A DNA stretch of 64,000 nt, taken from positions 283,195 through 347,194 of the forward strand of contig LLCB01000021.1 of the NCBI GenBank assembly GCA_001414345.1, read 5' to 3'. A program made the position numbers and the translations under genes. Below the pieces are notes generated by a model, which searched no databases, had not been told where the DNA came from, and saw only the letters and a list, made by a program, of their open reading frames with translations. Positions 11,007 through 23,224 of this stretch are shown in pieces; position 1 is the stretch's first letter; the number at the start of each line of letters is the position of its first letter. The stretch comes from Hymenoscyphus infarciens. Lineage: Eukaryota > Ascomycota > Leotiomycetes > Helotiales > Helotiaceae.

Positions 11007-12923
11007 GTGGAGCCTTTCCCAGTTCAAAAGGTTGTGGTTGGAGTCTGTTTGAAAAATTATAGGTTATCATGGAGCAAACCTGATAACTCCATGTTCACGA
11101 AATGAAGCGCTCAATCTCAATACAGAACAATTTGCAATGGAACAAAATTTCCCCAAACCCCGGCCAGAAAAAAAGAGTATTTGGTAGAAGGTATCTCTAT
11201 GTTCCCATTTGCATTCAATGGGGACTGGCATTCATGAACGAGCTGAACAAATAAAGATGCAGTGCGAAAAGTATTCAGAAGAGAATCATTCTTTTCAAAG
11301 GGAGGGATTCGATCACTTGGAAATGAATGCTGTCCAGGATATTCTCGTCACTGTCGGAGCCAAATAGAAGGTGTAGGAGAGATCCAGCTGCTCCCCAATT
11401 TTTCTTATCTGCTTGCCGATTTGCGTTCTGAGTAGAGTGACCAAATAAGCGTTGTGTAAAATAATTTGCAGGTGAGATCTTTCTTAGGCGGAAGCCAACA
11501 CGCCACCAACATGATGGAATCTGCAAAAAGAAAAGAAAAAGAAAAAGAAAAACAAGCAGCGTTCAATTCTCGTTAAGGGATAGTCTGAAAGGGGTAACCA
11601 AACTTCTATACTAAAGACTCGGACAATGGTTGTTTCCAATTTTCCGCCCTTAGTTGGAGAGTTGGAATGGCCTGCTATTGGATATTGTGATACGGCAGAA
11701 TTCGTTCCATTGGTCGAGCTGGCGATCACGTGGCTTGCCGCTCGGTCATCTTTCCCCCCTTTTTACGCACACTTGCAAGATGGGATGCAAACGACCTCCT
11801 TCCGTACCTCGTGCGGAATCAGCCTTCTTCAAAAATGCCATGCGAATGCGGTTAGTGATTATGCCGCTCTTCTATGCGCCCTCATTTATCAATCAAGACT
11901 TGACTAAAGCAGTTAGCGCAGGAACCAGCGGCACATTGCCCCCCTTTTCGTTCGCAAAAAGCGCTTTTCACATCTCACAGCGGCTTGTAGCGCGAAACAA
12001 CGTCGCTATTATTGGCAGAAAAGCCAGTTGTCAAAGCTTCAATTACTCCACCAATAGAACAAGTATTCTCTGTTCTGTTTTCATACACCTCTTGGATGGC
12101 GCTCTCTACAGAATCATTCTTTGCTGAAAGGGTAACTTGGTGATATGGAGAGATGTTCCGCCGTCTTACTTCTTACCTAGCTCGACTCTCCATGGCCTGG
12201 ACCTGTCCCCTGTCTTTTGCCCTTCTCCAGACTGTTGGGTTGCAGAAAGGTCAATTCTGTAAGGCACGGTTCATCCAAACCTGCCCAAATTGGGCAATAT
12301 CTGACGCCCGAGTGGGTTCTCTGAGACCCTGTGCGTCGGTTAATTCGCCCTGTGAGGAAGGAATTCTCTTTAAAAGGCTAAAAGCTTGGCCTCTCAGATG
12401 CAGGTCCAACACAAGTGTGTATTACAGAGGCCTTCTGAGTGGCTCATTTATCAATACTGGTGCGGCGTCTTATTACGGATCCATGCATGTTCTTCTCGGC
12501 CGTTCCCGAATTCTATGATTTCACCCCTGCCATACACCTCTAAATCGCTAACTCTGCGAGTACATTTCCCCATTCGTCTTGCAGGCTCATTTTGATCGCA
12601 CACTCGAAGGGGTTTCCGCTGGCGGACCATTCAGTAATCACCCCGTATGCGGGTAAGAAAGGGCAATAAACAAGCCGCTTTACCAGTCTAGGCCCATTTG
12701 AGAACTCACTGGCTTCGATGGCTTCTCACTTCACCATCTTTCCCTCTCTCTGCTTTCTTTCTGTTCACAGTCACCGTCAACACTATCTGTATTCTCTCCT
12801 CCTCGCTCTTCCCTTTGCGGACTTTTGTCTGCGTCCTGTCATTGACAATCTATCCACATTCTCTACCGGCTTCGGCCATACCACAATCGTTTTTTTAGTT
12901 TACCACAGACCTCTTATCTAATA
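11007..12923. promoter_or_regulatory. divergent gene-free stretch before the chitinase
   Basis: About 1.9 kb between two divergent genes. Open frames here overlap on several strands and frames and show no family features, so I call none of them. The final 200 bases before 12924 are rich in C and T, typical of a strong fungal leader. The stretch probably carries the promoters of both the nucleotidyltransferase-like gene and the chitinase. Confidence 0.45.
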
Positions 12924-15903
12924 ATGTTTTCCGTCAAAAGCCTCTTGGCAGCTAGCGCTACATTTTCATTCATTGCTTCTTCTGCTGCTTCTGGTAGTAA
13001 TGTCGCCGTTTACTGGGTATGATTTTGCATATTACATGGACCTTTCGCTAATCGTGGATAGGGTTCTGGAGCGGACCAAAAGCGACTTTCCACGTTCTGC
13101 GACGAAACAGATATCGACATAATTCCTATTGGATTCCTGGAATTGTTCCCACAGCAAGGTAACCATACCAGTTGTTACATTGAACCGATAGACACTCAAC
13201 TGACATGCTCTCTTTAGGCAATGGATTCCCGAAAGAGAATTTCGGAAATGCTTGCTGGGGAGGCTCTGTTTATTACGGACCAGGCTTGAACCACGATGCT
13301 GATCAGCTGTACACTCAATGCCCAACCGTACAGGAAGACATTCCATACTGCCAGTCTAAGGGAAAGAAGATCGTTCTCTCTTTAGGGGGCGATTCAAAGA
13401 ACTACCAGCTCACGGGAGTCGCTGCGGGTATAGAATTTGCGAACTGGCTTTGGGGCGCGTACGGGCCCTTGACTGACGAGTGGAAGGCTCAGGGCGGCGT
13501 TCGCCCGCTGGACAGAGGGCGAGTTAATGCATTTGTTCCTCGGTTGTCTTTGGCTGACTTTTAATTTTGTAGATTATCAAACACCACGTCTGATACTATT
13601 AATATCGATGGATTTGATTTCGATATTGAGCACACTTCGACAGATCTGTCCCAGGGCTATATCGCATGTATACAAAAATTGCGAACTTTGTTCAAGCAGA
13701 GTACGAAGTCCTATCTCATTACCGGAGCGCCACAATGCTTCCTCCCGGAAGTGAACATGGGTAGCATGATAGCTCAAGCTCAGTTTGATATTCTGTGGAT
13801 TCAATTTTACAACAACCCTTCATGTTCTGCAAGAAACTTCGCCGACAACAGCATCGACATCAACTATAACGCGTGGAAATCAGAAATTGCCCGCGGTGCA
13901 AGCAGCGGAGCTCAACTCTATATTGGTATTGTTGGAGCACCAACTGTTGGCAGTGACTGTGAAAAAGCGAGTTATGGGGAATATATTGATGCAAATGAGG
14001 CCGATACTCTCATCAAGAAATACAAGGACGATTCAGCCTTCGGAGGTATCATGATTTGGGAAGCGACTGCCTCTCTAAATAATAAGTGCAATTGCAAACC
14101 GTACTATTCGCTCATCAAGGATTCGTTGAAGGGTATATCCCCACCGGCAGCCTCTGCCGCCTGTCCGGTAACATCGACGACGACCAGTGCTTCCTCCATC
14201 AGCAGCTCAAGCAGCATTAGCATATCGGCAACCTCATCAATCGTATTGACAACGAGCAGTTCATCTTCTACAATTTCCACCTCTTCGAGCACATCCTCGA
14301 GCGTTCCGGTGACCAGCAGCACCTCTTCAAGCGACATCTCATCGAGCACTTCTTCCAGCGTTCCGGTGACCAGCAGCACCTCTTCCAGCGATATCTCATC
14401 GAGCACCTCTTCCAGCGCTCCGGTGACCAGCTCTTCATCTTCTGCAACTTCAAGCGAAAGTTCATCGAGCACATCTTTGAGCGCATCAGTAACAAGCACA
14501 ATCTCAGTCTCAGTCTCGGCTTCCACGAGTTCAAGCGACAGCTCTACAATTTCGAGCATATCATCAAGTGTCTCAGTAACCAGTATTCTCTCGAGCTCAA
14601 GCGAAATCTCATCCTCCATTTCAAGGCCTTCCTCGTCTGCAAGTCAAAGCGATGTATCTACCTCAACAAGCATATCCTCAAGCGAGATCACCAGCAGTAC
14701 TTATTCCATCCCCACTTCACTCAGTAGCTCGGAATCCTCCAAATTCCCTACCTTCACTCCACCATATGGAAATTCCACGAAGACAACTTTCACATCGTCA
14801 GCAACCATCAGCCCAACAAAAATCACATCTGATACATCCGTTCTCACCGGAGTCGACCTTCCTTTGACAACCTCCACTGTTTACACAACGAAGACCGGGA
14901 CTGTTTTGTCCTGTGCCCCTACTGTGACCAACTGCCCTGTTGGAGCCATTACTACCGAGACGATTGTAGGCAACCTTTCAATTCATTCCCTGAATCAGAA
15001 ATATACCAAAAACTATATACTAATTTTTGACAGGCATTATATACAGCGATATGCCCAGTTTCCCAAGGTAACAACGGTGGCGTGCCAAACTCTACTCCTG
15101 TCATTTCAGCACCACCAGGAAACCCAACTGGGTACACAACGTCAACAGTTTATACCACAAAGATTTCCACTATAACCTCATGCGCTCCAGGAGTTGTCTG
15201 TGCGGGTAAGCCAGGAAGTGTCGTCACTGAGGTGATCCCATTATATACGACAGTCTGCCCAATCACTCGAGGCAACAACGGAGGTATCCCAACCTTAGCT
15301 CCCGCTATTTCCGTTGCTTCTGCTTCCCCAGGAATTCCGACCGGATACACAACGTCAACAGTTTATACCACAAAGATCTCAACTATAACCTCATGCGCTC
15401 CAGGAGTTGTCTGCGCGGGTAAACCAGTCGCCATCGTCACTGAAGTTCTTCCACTATACACGACAATCTGCCCAATTGAGGCGTCCGCCACACCATCGTC
15501 CAAGATCTCTTTCACTACCTATGTGACTATCAAACTCGCCTCGAGTGCTTCCGCTGAAATCGGCACCCCCGTTGCACCATACCCAACCCCCTCAAAGAGC
15601 CACAGCAAACACCCATACGGATCTGGCACTGGAATTGCGTACTCTTACGCCCTCAAGCCTACTGGCACTTCAGTGCCGAGTGTTCAAGTCGAGATCGTCA
15701 AAGTTTCCCCTCTTCCTGTCACCCCGGTTGCCCCAAGTTTCAGCAAGACTGGCGGAGGAGTAAAGGCTGTTGCAGCCACTGGCACCCCGATTCCTCCAAG
15801 TGCTACCCCTAGTGTAGTTGCAACGAACTCTGCGAGTGGACATGGGATTTCATCTGTGGTGGTTATGATTTCTGCTGTTGTGGTGGGTGTTTTGATGATG
15901 TAA
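12924..15903 (+). CDS. GH18 class III-type chitinase, GPI-anchored, with Ser/Thr stalk and wall-type repeats
   Basis: Five exons (12924-13016, 13062-13158, 13218-13518, 13573-14965, 15034-15903) give 917 aa. Residues 1 to ~23 are a signal peptide. The catalytic domain (~24-355) has SLGGD and the GH18 signature DGFDFDIE at 176-183, with E183 as the acid. It would cut chitin in the cell wall by substrate-assisted catalysis. Residues ~360-590 are nearly pure Ser/Thr, a likely O-mannosylated stalk. Next come three tandem modules of ~65-70 residues with TSTVYTTK ... SCAP ... LYT(A/T)(I/V)CP cores. A hydrophobic C-terminus (VVVMISAVVVGVLMM) suggests a GPI anchor. The third intron fits only if it starts with GC (GCGAGT, 13519) rather than GT; that join restores GLSNTTSDTINIDGFDF. 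The domain order is that of yeast Cts1-like and fungal wall chitinases. Confidence 0.88.
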
Positions 15904-16111
15904 AAGTCGTCTTCTTGTCGATTTCGTTTTCCTTTGTATGTAGAGTGGAGTTGAAGAACGAGGTAGAAACGAGTTTGAGGCATGTAATGTAGGTAGAAGT
16001 TGTGTAAAAATAATAATTCTCAATGTAGAAAAGTTAAATTAAAAAGGTGAGATTTAGACCAGCTTAGGAAAAAGTGGCAGTAGAGAGCTCGCTGTGCCAC
16101 ACTTTCTAGAT

Positions 16112-16285
16112 ATTACCCAAAAACGTTTGGGCAATCGAACTTCCGTGTTCCAAGCCATCTAGGTAAATTTTAAATTGTTCCAAGTATTTAGGTTAAGCAC
16201 CTTGCATTACCCTAGAAATCTGGAATAACGAGTCCTAGGTAGGCAGGTACGAACCTGAAGTAATCCCTGCCGCTTTTAATGCCCA
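16112..16285. repeat. copy of a dispersed ~160-bp repeat (ATTGT(C/T)CCAAGT family)
   Basis: The copy runs from ATTACCCAAAAACGTTTGGG through AAATTGTTCCAAGTATTTAG to AGGTACGAACCTGAAG. Similar words in the same order occur near 23333-23480, 31590-31745 and, more diverged, 55085-55190. It has no coding capacity. The class of element is unknown. Confidence 0.6.
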
Positions 16286-16465
16286 CCACGAGGCCAGGAC
16301 GGTGTAGGGCCTTTAAAGTGCCATGAAGTCCGAGGCATTGGAATCCAACCTGTTTTATAGAGAGGTCTACTAAACTCCGCGGCTCGCACCAGACCACGGT
16401 AGAGCACTTACAACATAGGAACTACTCACATTCTCCCTAACCTCTATCTATTACATCGATATATA

Positions 16466-17410
16466 GTGAGTTGCGAGTTAAACTTCCCTTTTAACGATAT
16501 TTGATAAACCGTGCGTTTTTAGAATATTTATTATTTCATAGACACTCTTTCTCTCTTTACTTCATAATAACATATGTTATTATATTCTCGAGAACAGCTA
16601 ATAAGAGCTCTATACCCTCTTTTCTACTCTATAAACTTTTTGAGAAGAAAACAGACACTTGGATATATATCTAAAAATTTTAAAAGGTCTTAGACGAGAC
16701 TACTCAACCTTAGAGCCTGTTTGGCTTATACTAGGAGAATTATAAATAGTCTCTTAACTATACAGGGACCTTTTAAAAGTGGTATAGTATATATTTATTT
16801 TTTATCCAATTATTTGGATAACATATTCGGTAATCGTTTGGCTCGCATATCTAATATCTTAGGGCTGGTATTTTATCTTAGAACAGTAGTAAAATACTAG
16901 CGTAAGTGGGTGAGAAAAGATATACTAGGATATATTCTAATTATCGTAGTTTTAGCGATAATAGGATAATAACCTTTTCTTAGTAAGGATAATCTTTTAT
17001 ATAAATATTAGATTATTTTACTAAATAATCCAGCTTGAAAAAAATACGAGCTAAACGATTCGGCAAATATCAAAGTGTTGAATATATTAAATTATCTGTT
17101 ATTATTATGTCGCCTTTTTGCAAAAAATATGCCAGCCAAACAGGCTCTTATCGGGATATGAAAACTTTTCTTACGAAAATAGAGTTTTTAGAGAATTAAC
17201 AATTATTAAGTTTATTCTTAGTATACTTACTTAGATATAGTAAGACTATAAATAGAGAGGAGGTATAAGAAGACATAGCAGTTCTTTCTAGCTAAGTCTT
17301 CTCTCTTAAAAAGTACGTTAGTTCTAAAATAAATAATAATAAAAAAAAACTTTCTTAAAACGTACGGTTGATAAAATATCGTCAAAAGGGAAGCTTAACT
17401 CGTAACTCAC
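16466..17410. mobile_element. mariner-like element remnant with ~75-bp inverted ends and TA duplication
   Basis: Long imperfect inverted repeats bound the element. The left end reads GTGAGTTGCGAGTTAAACTT and runs on through TTTTGATAAACCGTGCGTTTTT-like sequence to ~16530. The right end (about 17335-17410) is its complement with scattered transitions. Both ends are flanked by TA (16464-16465 and 17411-17412), as for Tc1/mariner. No transposase frame survives. Base composition and the transition-type differences suggest RIP decay. A second element (16713-17147) lies inside it. Confidence 0.65.
16713..17147. mobile_element. 435-bp MITE of PIF/Harbinger type, nested in the mariner-like remnant
   Basis: The ends are perfect 14-bp inverted repeats, GAGCCTGTTTGGCT at 16713-16726 and AGCCAAACAGGCTC at 17134-17147. 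Each end is flanked by TTA (16710-16712 and 17148-17150). A 3-bp TTA/TAA duplication with a GRGCCTGTTTGG-like end is the signature of PIF/Harbinger and Tourist MITEs. The interior is AT-rich and non-coding. It must have inserted after the surrounding element. Confidence 0.72.
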
Positions 17411-18384
17411 TACACCTTTCCTCTTACTCCACTTTAGTATATATCCACAAACAACTAAAATCCAAATTTTTAATAATCTCCAAAAGTGAGAGAGCCAATT
17501 CAAAAGCGTACCTATTAACAAAGTTACCTACTAATAGCCTAATTCAGGTAACCGGCGAATCGCACTATTTCACGTACCCAAATTATCGCATCGTTTGTAC
17601 TAAAGGTCGGGAAAAAAAAATAAAAAAAATAATAAGATATCTTTCTACAGACAGTCTCGAACAATTGAAGGAATTATGCCAACGGAATAGGGTAACTGGC
17701 TTTGGTTAATTCCAGGGTGAGGAATGAGTGGAGTGACACGGTCGGCTAGCCAGTGTCAACACGGCCGCACGGACCACAAAATGGCGAATATTAAACACGA
17801 CAACGTTGCTGGCGATACACATTCTGAGGACAGCGAGCCTCTACTCATTACCACTCTAGTACTACTCGACTAGTACCGTCTGTCCCGGACCGACTCGGAG
17901 GTTCGGACGAAGCCCTGTCATAATATCTCCGGTCTATCGGAGCACTTGAATGAAAATATAGAGATAAGCTAAACTATCTAATCTTTAAAAAGGTAGTCTT
18001 TCTTACTGCTTAAATAGTTGTATTCTAGTATTCTTGTATCTTGTATCTTGTATATTTACTGTAGAATACTTCTTTTTATAAAGACTACTCGAGTAGTGTT
18101 GAGTACTAGAGTAGTTTGTGCTCTCACACGGGTTAGTTCTCCTTGTCCTAGCCCCCTTGAAGCAAGCAATTATCATGCTAGATTGGGTTGCAGACTGAAC
18201 AGTGACGTGAACTCGTCCTGGGAAAGAACCAACTCGTTTACGAGACTCATTTCTATAGTTTTGCATGCAAATTATCGACATAACTTCACCTCGAGAAATT
18301 AGCGATATCAAGAATTGCACTCTAATGATACAACGGAGATATTTTGTAACAATTATGTACAGCAACTTCTTGTCCCTCAAGTTT

Positions 18385-20462
18385 TCATCCGACAACATCA
18401 AGCATCCACTGTCGTGCACCCATCCAAACATCCATCATAACACCATTTTCGCTTCCTCCGCCCTTACTATTTCCTAGAATAGGAATACTTCTGATGGTGT
18501 CCACCTGCCGTTGGTTCAAAATCTGTGCCTCGGTAAACCAACTCCCATGTAACCCGTACGGAACACGCTGAGGTAACTTGATTTTGCAAACAACTTCCCT
18601 CATCTCCTTCGCATCAATGATCCACAACTCGCTCTTAGAATGCGGGGGGGCCTCGCCATTTAAATCCAATTGACTCTCATCGAAAACATAAGTCAAAATC
18701 CACCCATCGTCTTCAGATTTACCCCTTTCCCGGGGGACGAAGCGAGATTCCTGAGCATAGTAGCCTCTAGGAAGCTTGAAGATCTTGATTGGGTCATTTG
18801 GATCGTCAGAAGCGATGATTTCCGGCACTGTTCGCATGTCCACACATCCTGTGATCGGGGTTGGTGGATTGTGTTGAGCTTTAGCTATGAGAGCCAGTGC
18901 ATCGATTTTGACAAGCGAGTCTATCTTGACAGCACGCCCAAGTGCTGCACCGAAGCTGCTTTCTGAAACCGAGCACCCGTAAATATATCGAGCTGCGCTC
19001 ATTGATACATCGGCGCGAATAGATGGAAATTCGAAGGGGATCGTGGACAATGCGAATTGGTGCGTGATGATGTTGGAGCCTGGAGACAGGGAATATCGGT
19101 AATAGTAAAGTCTGCATTGCTCTTCTTCAGGAGCATAGATTGGAGTGGCGATTGGCAGAGGAATCGGAGCAGCAATATCCCCAGCACTGAATACAAGTGA
19201 AGCACTGGTCAAACGACATGCGAGCATGTTGACGGCCGTAACTTTCGTCTCGAAATCCCCCTTTTCTTCTTCATCCCAGGTATTTGCAGTATGAAAAATA
19301 CAACAAGGATTCGTCTCAAACCACCTGATTTCTTCAGGCTTCCATCTAGGGAAAACTCCAAATCGGGATACACCAGATGGGTTGTAAGAAACTACTGGCA
19401 AGTTTCGCGCTAGATTCCTGGGATCAAGTGATAATGGTAAATCGAGAATTACTGTGTGTGTAAGAGAGACTCCAAAATCGTGCATCATTTTCGGTGAGGA
19501 TATGCCTGGAACTGAAGCATTGAGTAAACGAGGTTGCGAAATTGTCGAATTTTGCGTACTGGGTATAATGGAATAGTTTACAAAGGGCGCGAAAAAGGTT
19601 GAGTGAAACAAAATCATTTCATTGGTATGTGGATCTACGCGGGGATCTGGGATTCGGTTAGCTCTCATCGAATAAAATAAAGACATATTTCTGGTAAACT
19701 CGTGAGGGAAAGGCGCGGTAGCAGGGCTGAAATAGTAAGGGCGATATAAAATGACTGACGTGCGGTTGTCCACTCCTTCATAAAGCTCAGTAAGGAGTTT
19801 CCTCCAAATGGATCTCCGGGTATGTTGTGTGCAACCGGTTCCCCTTCTGCTTTACATCCATCATACCATCCAACAGTCTCCAAGCTTGGTAGACTGATTC
19901 GCATAGGCGGTCCGCTCTCGCAAGTGGCTAGAGCTCTGCCTGTAAAAGTGAGTCATATATATATATCTGGTGAGATCGTGAACTAACCATCATGATACAG
20001 TATTCCTGTATTTGCGACTGAGATTTTTCTAATTGCTTGATGGGAACCCGGAAAATTGGAAAGAATGACGAGGAATATTGTTCTGAAAATCCGCAGAATG
20101 ATCTTGAAAAGAGAGGATGCTGGGTTAACCAGAGTCGCAATGCTGGGAAGCACTGGAGATCGTAAAGATTTAGTCGTTATGGTCGCAAGAAAAACATCTG
20201 TCACAATAAACTGATTTACAAACTCCGGTTGGATTGTCCCATCATGATGTCTCGCCCCGAATGCAACACCACTCAGCATTCCATCTCCATCAAACCAGTG
20301 AGCGTCACGTCCTAAATCCTCGTTGGAGACTGGATTGCCGCCATTCCGCAGGTATTGGCCACCTGAAAGTTCCTCAGGGATTTCTCCGACATAGTCGCAT
20401 GGTGTCAGCGGTTGTACAGAGTAAATGGGAGCAAAATTGCCATGAAGATATGGATGTGGCAT
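18385..20462 (-). CDS. carX: carotenoid cleavage dioxygenase, CarX-type (retinal-forming)
   Basis: Three exons, 20462-19988, 19939-19760 and 19646-18385, join in frame with GTTAGT and GTCAGT donors and give 638 aa. The second join restores EWTTAHPRVDP. Enzymes of this family hold one Fe(II) with four His; good candidates are H219 (AHP), H274 (HDF), H337 (FHTAN) and H585 (LHGSW). All four surrounding motifs are intact. In Fusarium, CarX cleaves beta-carotene centrally to two retinals; the paralogue CarT cleaves torulene. The position next to the cyclase/synthase and near an opsin favours the CarX role, but sequence alone does not prove it. The gene is divergent from carRA and shares a ~900-bp upstream region with it. 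The first intron contains a short TA run. Confidence 0.9.
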
Positions 20463-21364
20463 GCTCCGTGGTGAACGTGTTCATGGTAGAAGTGGCAGAG
20501 TAACGGTGTCGCAAAAAGGGTTCAAGTGATTGAAAACATCCATGGGATTTCTCCCCTCATGATGCAATTTCAGAACAGCTATGATGGTAGCGTTAGTAGT
20601 CATTGAGCGGCTAGCCAATCAGAGGTGAACCAGCCCACTTCTCTCCTATATAGACAACAAGAGAAACTCCTCGGAAGCACGGATCTACAAGCTAGTGTGT
20701 GATAAGTTGGAACGCGGGGTCCGCTTTGATATGGCAACCCTGGGTGTTGTGATACAAGTACGAGTAATGACGGCATTGCGAAAGGAGGTTGCGGCTAAGC
20801 GAAAGTAGATCGACTCCACTTTAAACCCTGTACATTTTTTAGGTTCCTAGTTCCCTCCCTCCATCTGTCTTGCTGCTTTTACCTGCTTTTACCTCATTAG
20901 AAACACCATCTTTTTTTTTTCAAAGTACTAGGGGCGTGCTGGCGGCAGTTCAGAATCCATCTAAAGAAGGCAAGGCTTAGCTAAGTACTTTCCATTTTCC
21001 CCAAATGACTACCTCTGTACTAGTAGAGGATTGAAATTGTTGTTCTACCGAGAGGAAAGAAGGGTGATACTCGAGCTTGAGTGAGCCTCGCACCTGCCCT
21101 GCCTCACTCGGCAGTCCACGGCAAATTAGAAGCAGAAAGCTAGTCTTGATTCGTTGGCGTACGAGTACGTGTATACGCACCTCACCTACCTACCTATTCG
21201 CTCATTGACTTCCATTAATTGTGCACCTGCAAACCACACCCATCAGCTGCCATCCCTCTCCACTATAGACTTTTACACTCATTGACAACACCTGTTCTCT
21301 CGCCATGCCGGGATCCTGTTGAGGATATTTCTCTTTCCTCACCTCACTCCGTCCGCCTCGCAAA
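20463..21364. promoter_or_regulatory. shared divergent promoter region of carX and carRA
   Basis: The 902 bases between the two start codons should control both genes. In related fungi the cluster is light-induced through White Collar proteins, but I could not pick out a convincing light-response element by eye. Visible features are a TATATA-like box near 20647, a repeated TGCTTTTACC word near 20873-20893, and a CCTA run near 21184-21196. Confidence 0.5.
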
Positions 21365-23224
21365 ATGGGTTTCGAGTATGCATTCGTGTCAGTAATTCCC
21401 CCCCCCAACGAAAGGTTGCTCATCTGACTGATTGATTATCTACCTTAGTCATCTCTTCTACACAATTCCACCCGCTGTGGTCTTGACCGTTCTTTACAGG
21501 CCGTTGTTCACGACAATTGATGCATACAAAATCGCCTTCCTGATCGCAATTGCGGTCGTTTCAACTACTCCTTGGGATTGCTACCTGATCTCCCAAAGTA
21601 TTTGGACATACCCGCCAAGCGTGATCATCGGCCCACGTTTATTTTTGATACCCATCGAAGAGCTTTTTTTCTTCGCCATTCAGACGTATAATACATCCTT
21701 GCTTTACTTGTTATTCAGTAAACCCGTCTTTCACCCAATCTATCTGCGTCGGAAATCTGGACATGACTCCTTTAGATTCCTTGGGCAGAGTTTTCTCACT
21801 CTGAGCATCGTTTTAGGGGCTCTTATGGTCTGGGTCGGTAAATCAGGAACTTATTTGGGCCTGATTCTGGCTTGGGCAGGACCATTCGCGCTTCTCCTAC
21901 TTTCTTTGTCGTCTCAGTTCTTTTTCACGCTGCCATACACCAGCACACTTTGGCCAATCGCCATTCCGACTGTTTATTTGTGGATCGTCGACACCTTGGC
22001 ACTGAAGAGGGGCACCTGGTCGATTCAATCTGGCACAAAACTTGGTATATATCTCTGGGACGGCCTGGAAATCGAGGAAGCCGTGTTTTTCCTCGCTACT
22101 AATGTCTTAATTGTTTTCGGGCTTGTTGCATTTGATCACGCCCTGGCGATCTTGGAAACCTTTCCGCAGGCGTTTCCCAATGTCTCTGAGCTGCCTTCTC
22201 CTGTAAAACTCGTTGAAGCTCTGTTGATGGACTACACACTGTACGATGAAGAGCGATTAGAAGGTCTGCAGCAAGCCGTTGAACGACTCCGGAACAAGAG
22301 CCGGAGTTTTTACTTGGTAGGTAGCATCTCTATTATCTTTTCAAGTCCCGCATCAGGTGATGAACTGTACTAATTTGCTCGTAGGCTAGCTCAACATTCT
22401 CTGGTCGTCTGAGGATAGACCTCATTCTGCTGTACTCATTTTGTAGAGTAGCTGATGACTTGGTCGATCATTCAGAAAGCTCAACTCATGCTCGTCAATG
22501 GATAGTAAAGCTCACTCACTATCTTAAACTGGCTTACAAAAAGGACCAGACCGACACAGAAAAACGAGCTACCGCTTTCTACATCAACCAAAATTTCCCC
22601 GAAGCTTCCAGATCTGCATTGCATCTTTTGCCCACGCATGCATTGCCACCTGGTCCTCTTTTCGGTTTGCTTGAAGGATTTGTTACAGACCTCGAGTTTG
22701 ACCAGGATTTCCCTATCGCTACCTCACAAGATCTGGAAACCTATGCAGCTCACGTTGCAGGAACAGTGGCTGAATTAGTTTTGAACTTGGTATTCTTCCA
22801 TAGCCATTCAAAAGTGGAAGAAGCTCAGCAGGAAGAAATTATCCGTGCAGGATATCAAATGGGAATTGCTCTCCAGTATGTGAATATTGCAAGAGATATT
22901 GCAACGGATTCTGCCCTCGGGAGGGTCTACTTGCCCACGATTTGGTTGACGGAGGAAGGGTTGACTACTCAACTCCTATTGAAAGACCCACATCATCCCA
23001 AAATCGAAAACATCCGCACTAGGCTTCTTAAGAGAGCCTTCACCATATACGAAGAGTCGCGAAGTTCCATACCGAACCGAGCATTAAGGGTATGTGTGGA
23101 AAGCTACATGGAGATTGGCAGAGTTTTGGGAGAGAAGGGATTTACAGCGAGGGACGGAAAGGCTACTGTTCCCAAAATGAGGCGGCTAAGGGTAGCGTGG
23201 AAGGCGTTGAATAATTTTAATTGA
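21365..23224 (+). CDS. carRA: bifunctional lycopene cyclase / phytoene synthase
   Basis: Three exons, 21365-21387, 21449-22316 and 22385-23224, give 576 aa. The first exon is only 23 nt (MGFEYAFV...), joined by a GTCAGT...TTAG intron. Residues 1 to ~240 are membrane-spanning helices of the fungal-type lycopene cyclase (WDCYLISQSIW, PIEELFFF, IEEAVFFLATN). Residues ~255-576 are a soluble phytoene synthase with the two Asp-rich Mg/diphosphate sites DDLVD (321-325) and RDIATD (~467-472). The synthase half condenses two geranylgeranyl diphosphates to phytoene, and the cyclase half closes the ends of the desaturated product. The fusion is known from Mucorales CarRP and from Neurospora al-2 and Fusarium carRA. 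The length is normal and no key residue seems lost. Confidence 0.95.

Larger units (their letters stand above)
15904..18384. other. AT-rich repeat island between chitinase and carX
   Basis: The chitinase and the carotenoid dioxygenase genes converge on this 2.5-kb stretch. It holds a copy of a dispersed short repeat (16112-16285) and a nested pair of transposon remnants (16466-17410 and 16713-17147). The core is strongly AT-rich, in contrast with neighbouring genes, which would fit repeat-induced point mutation. The open frames at 17324-17709 and 18003-18477 show no protein family features. Confidence 0.6.

Noticed and set aside
11275..12921. Several open frames of 60-157 codons
   Set aside because: No domain, biased composition or splice-compatible extension; frames overlap on both strands.
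17324..18477. Open frames in the AT-rich island
   Set aside because: They lie in or next to transposon remnants and show no transposase or other family motif.
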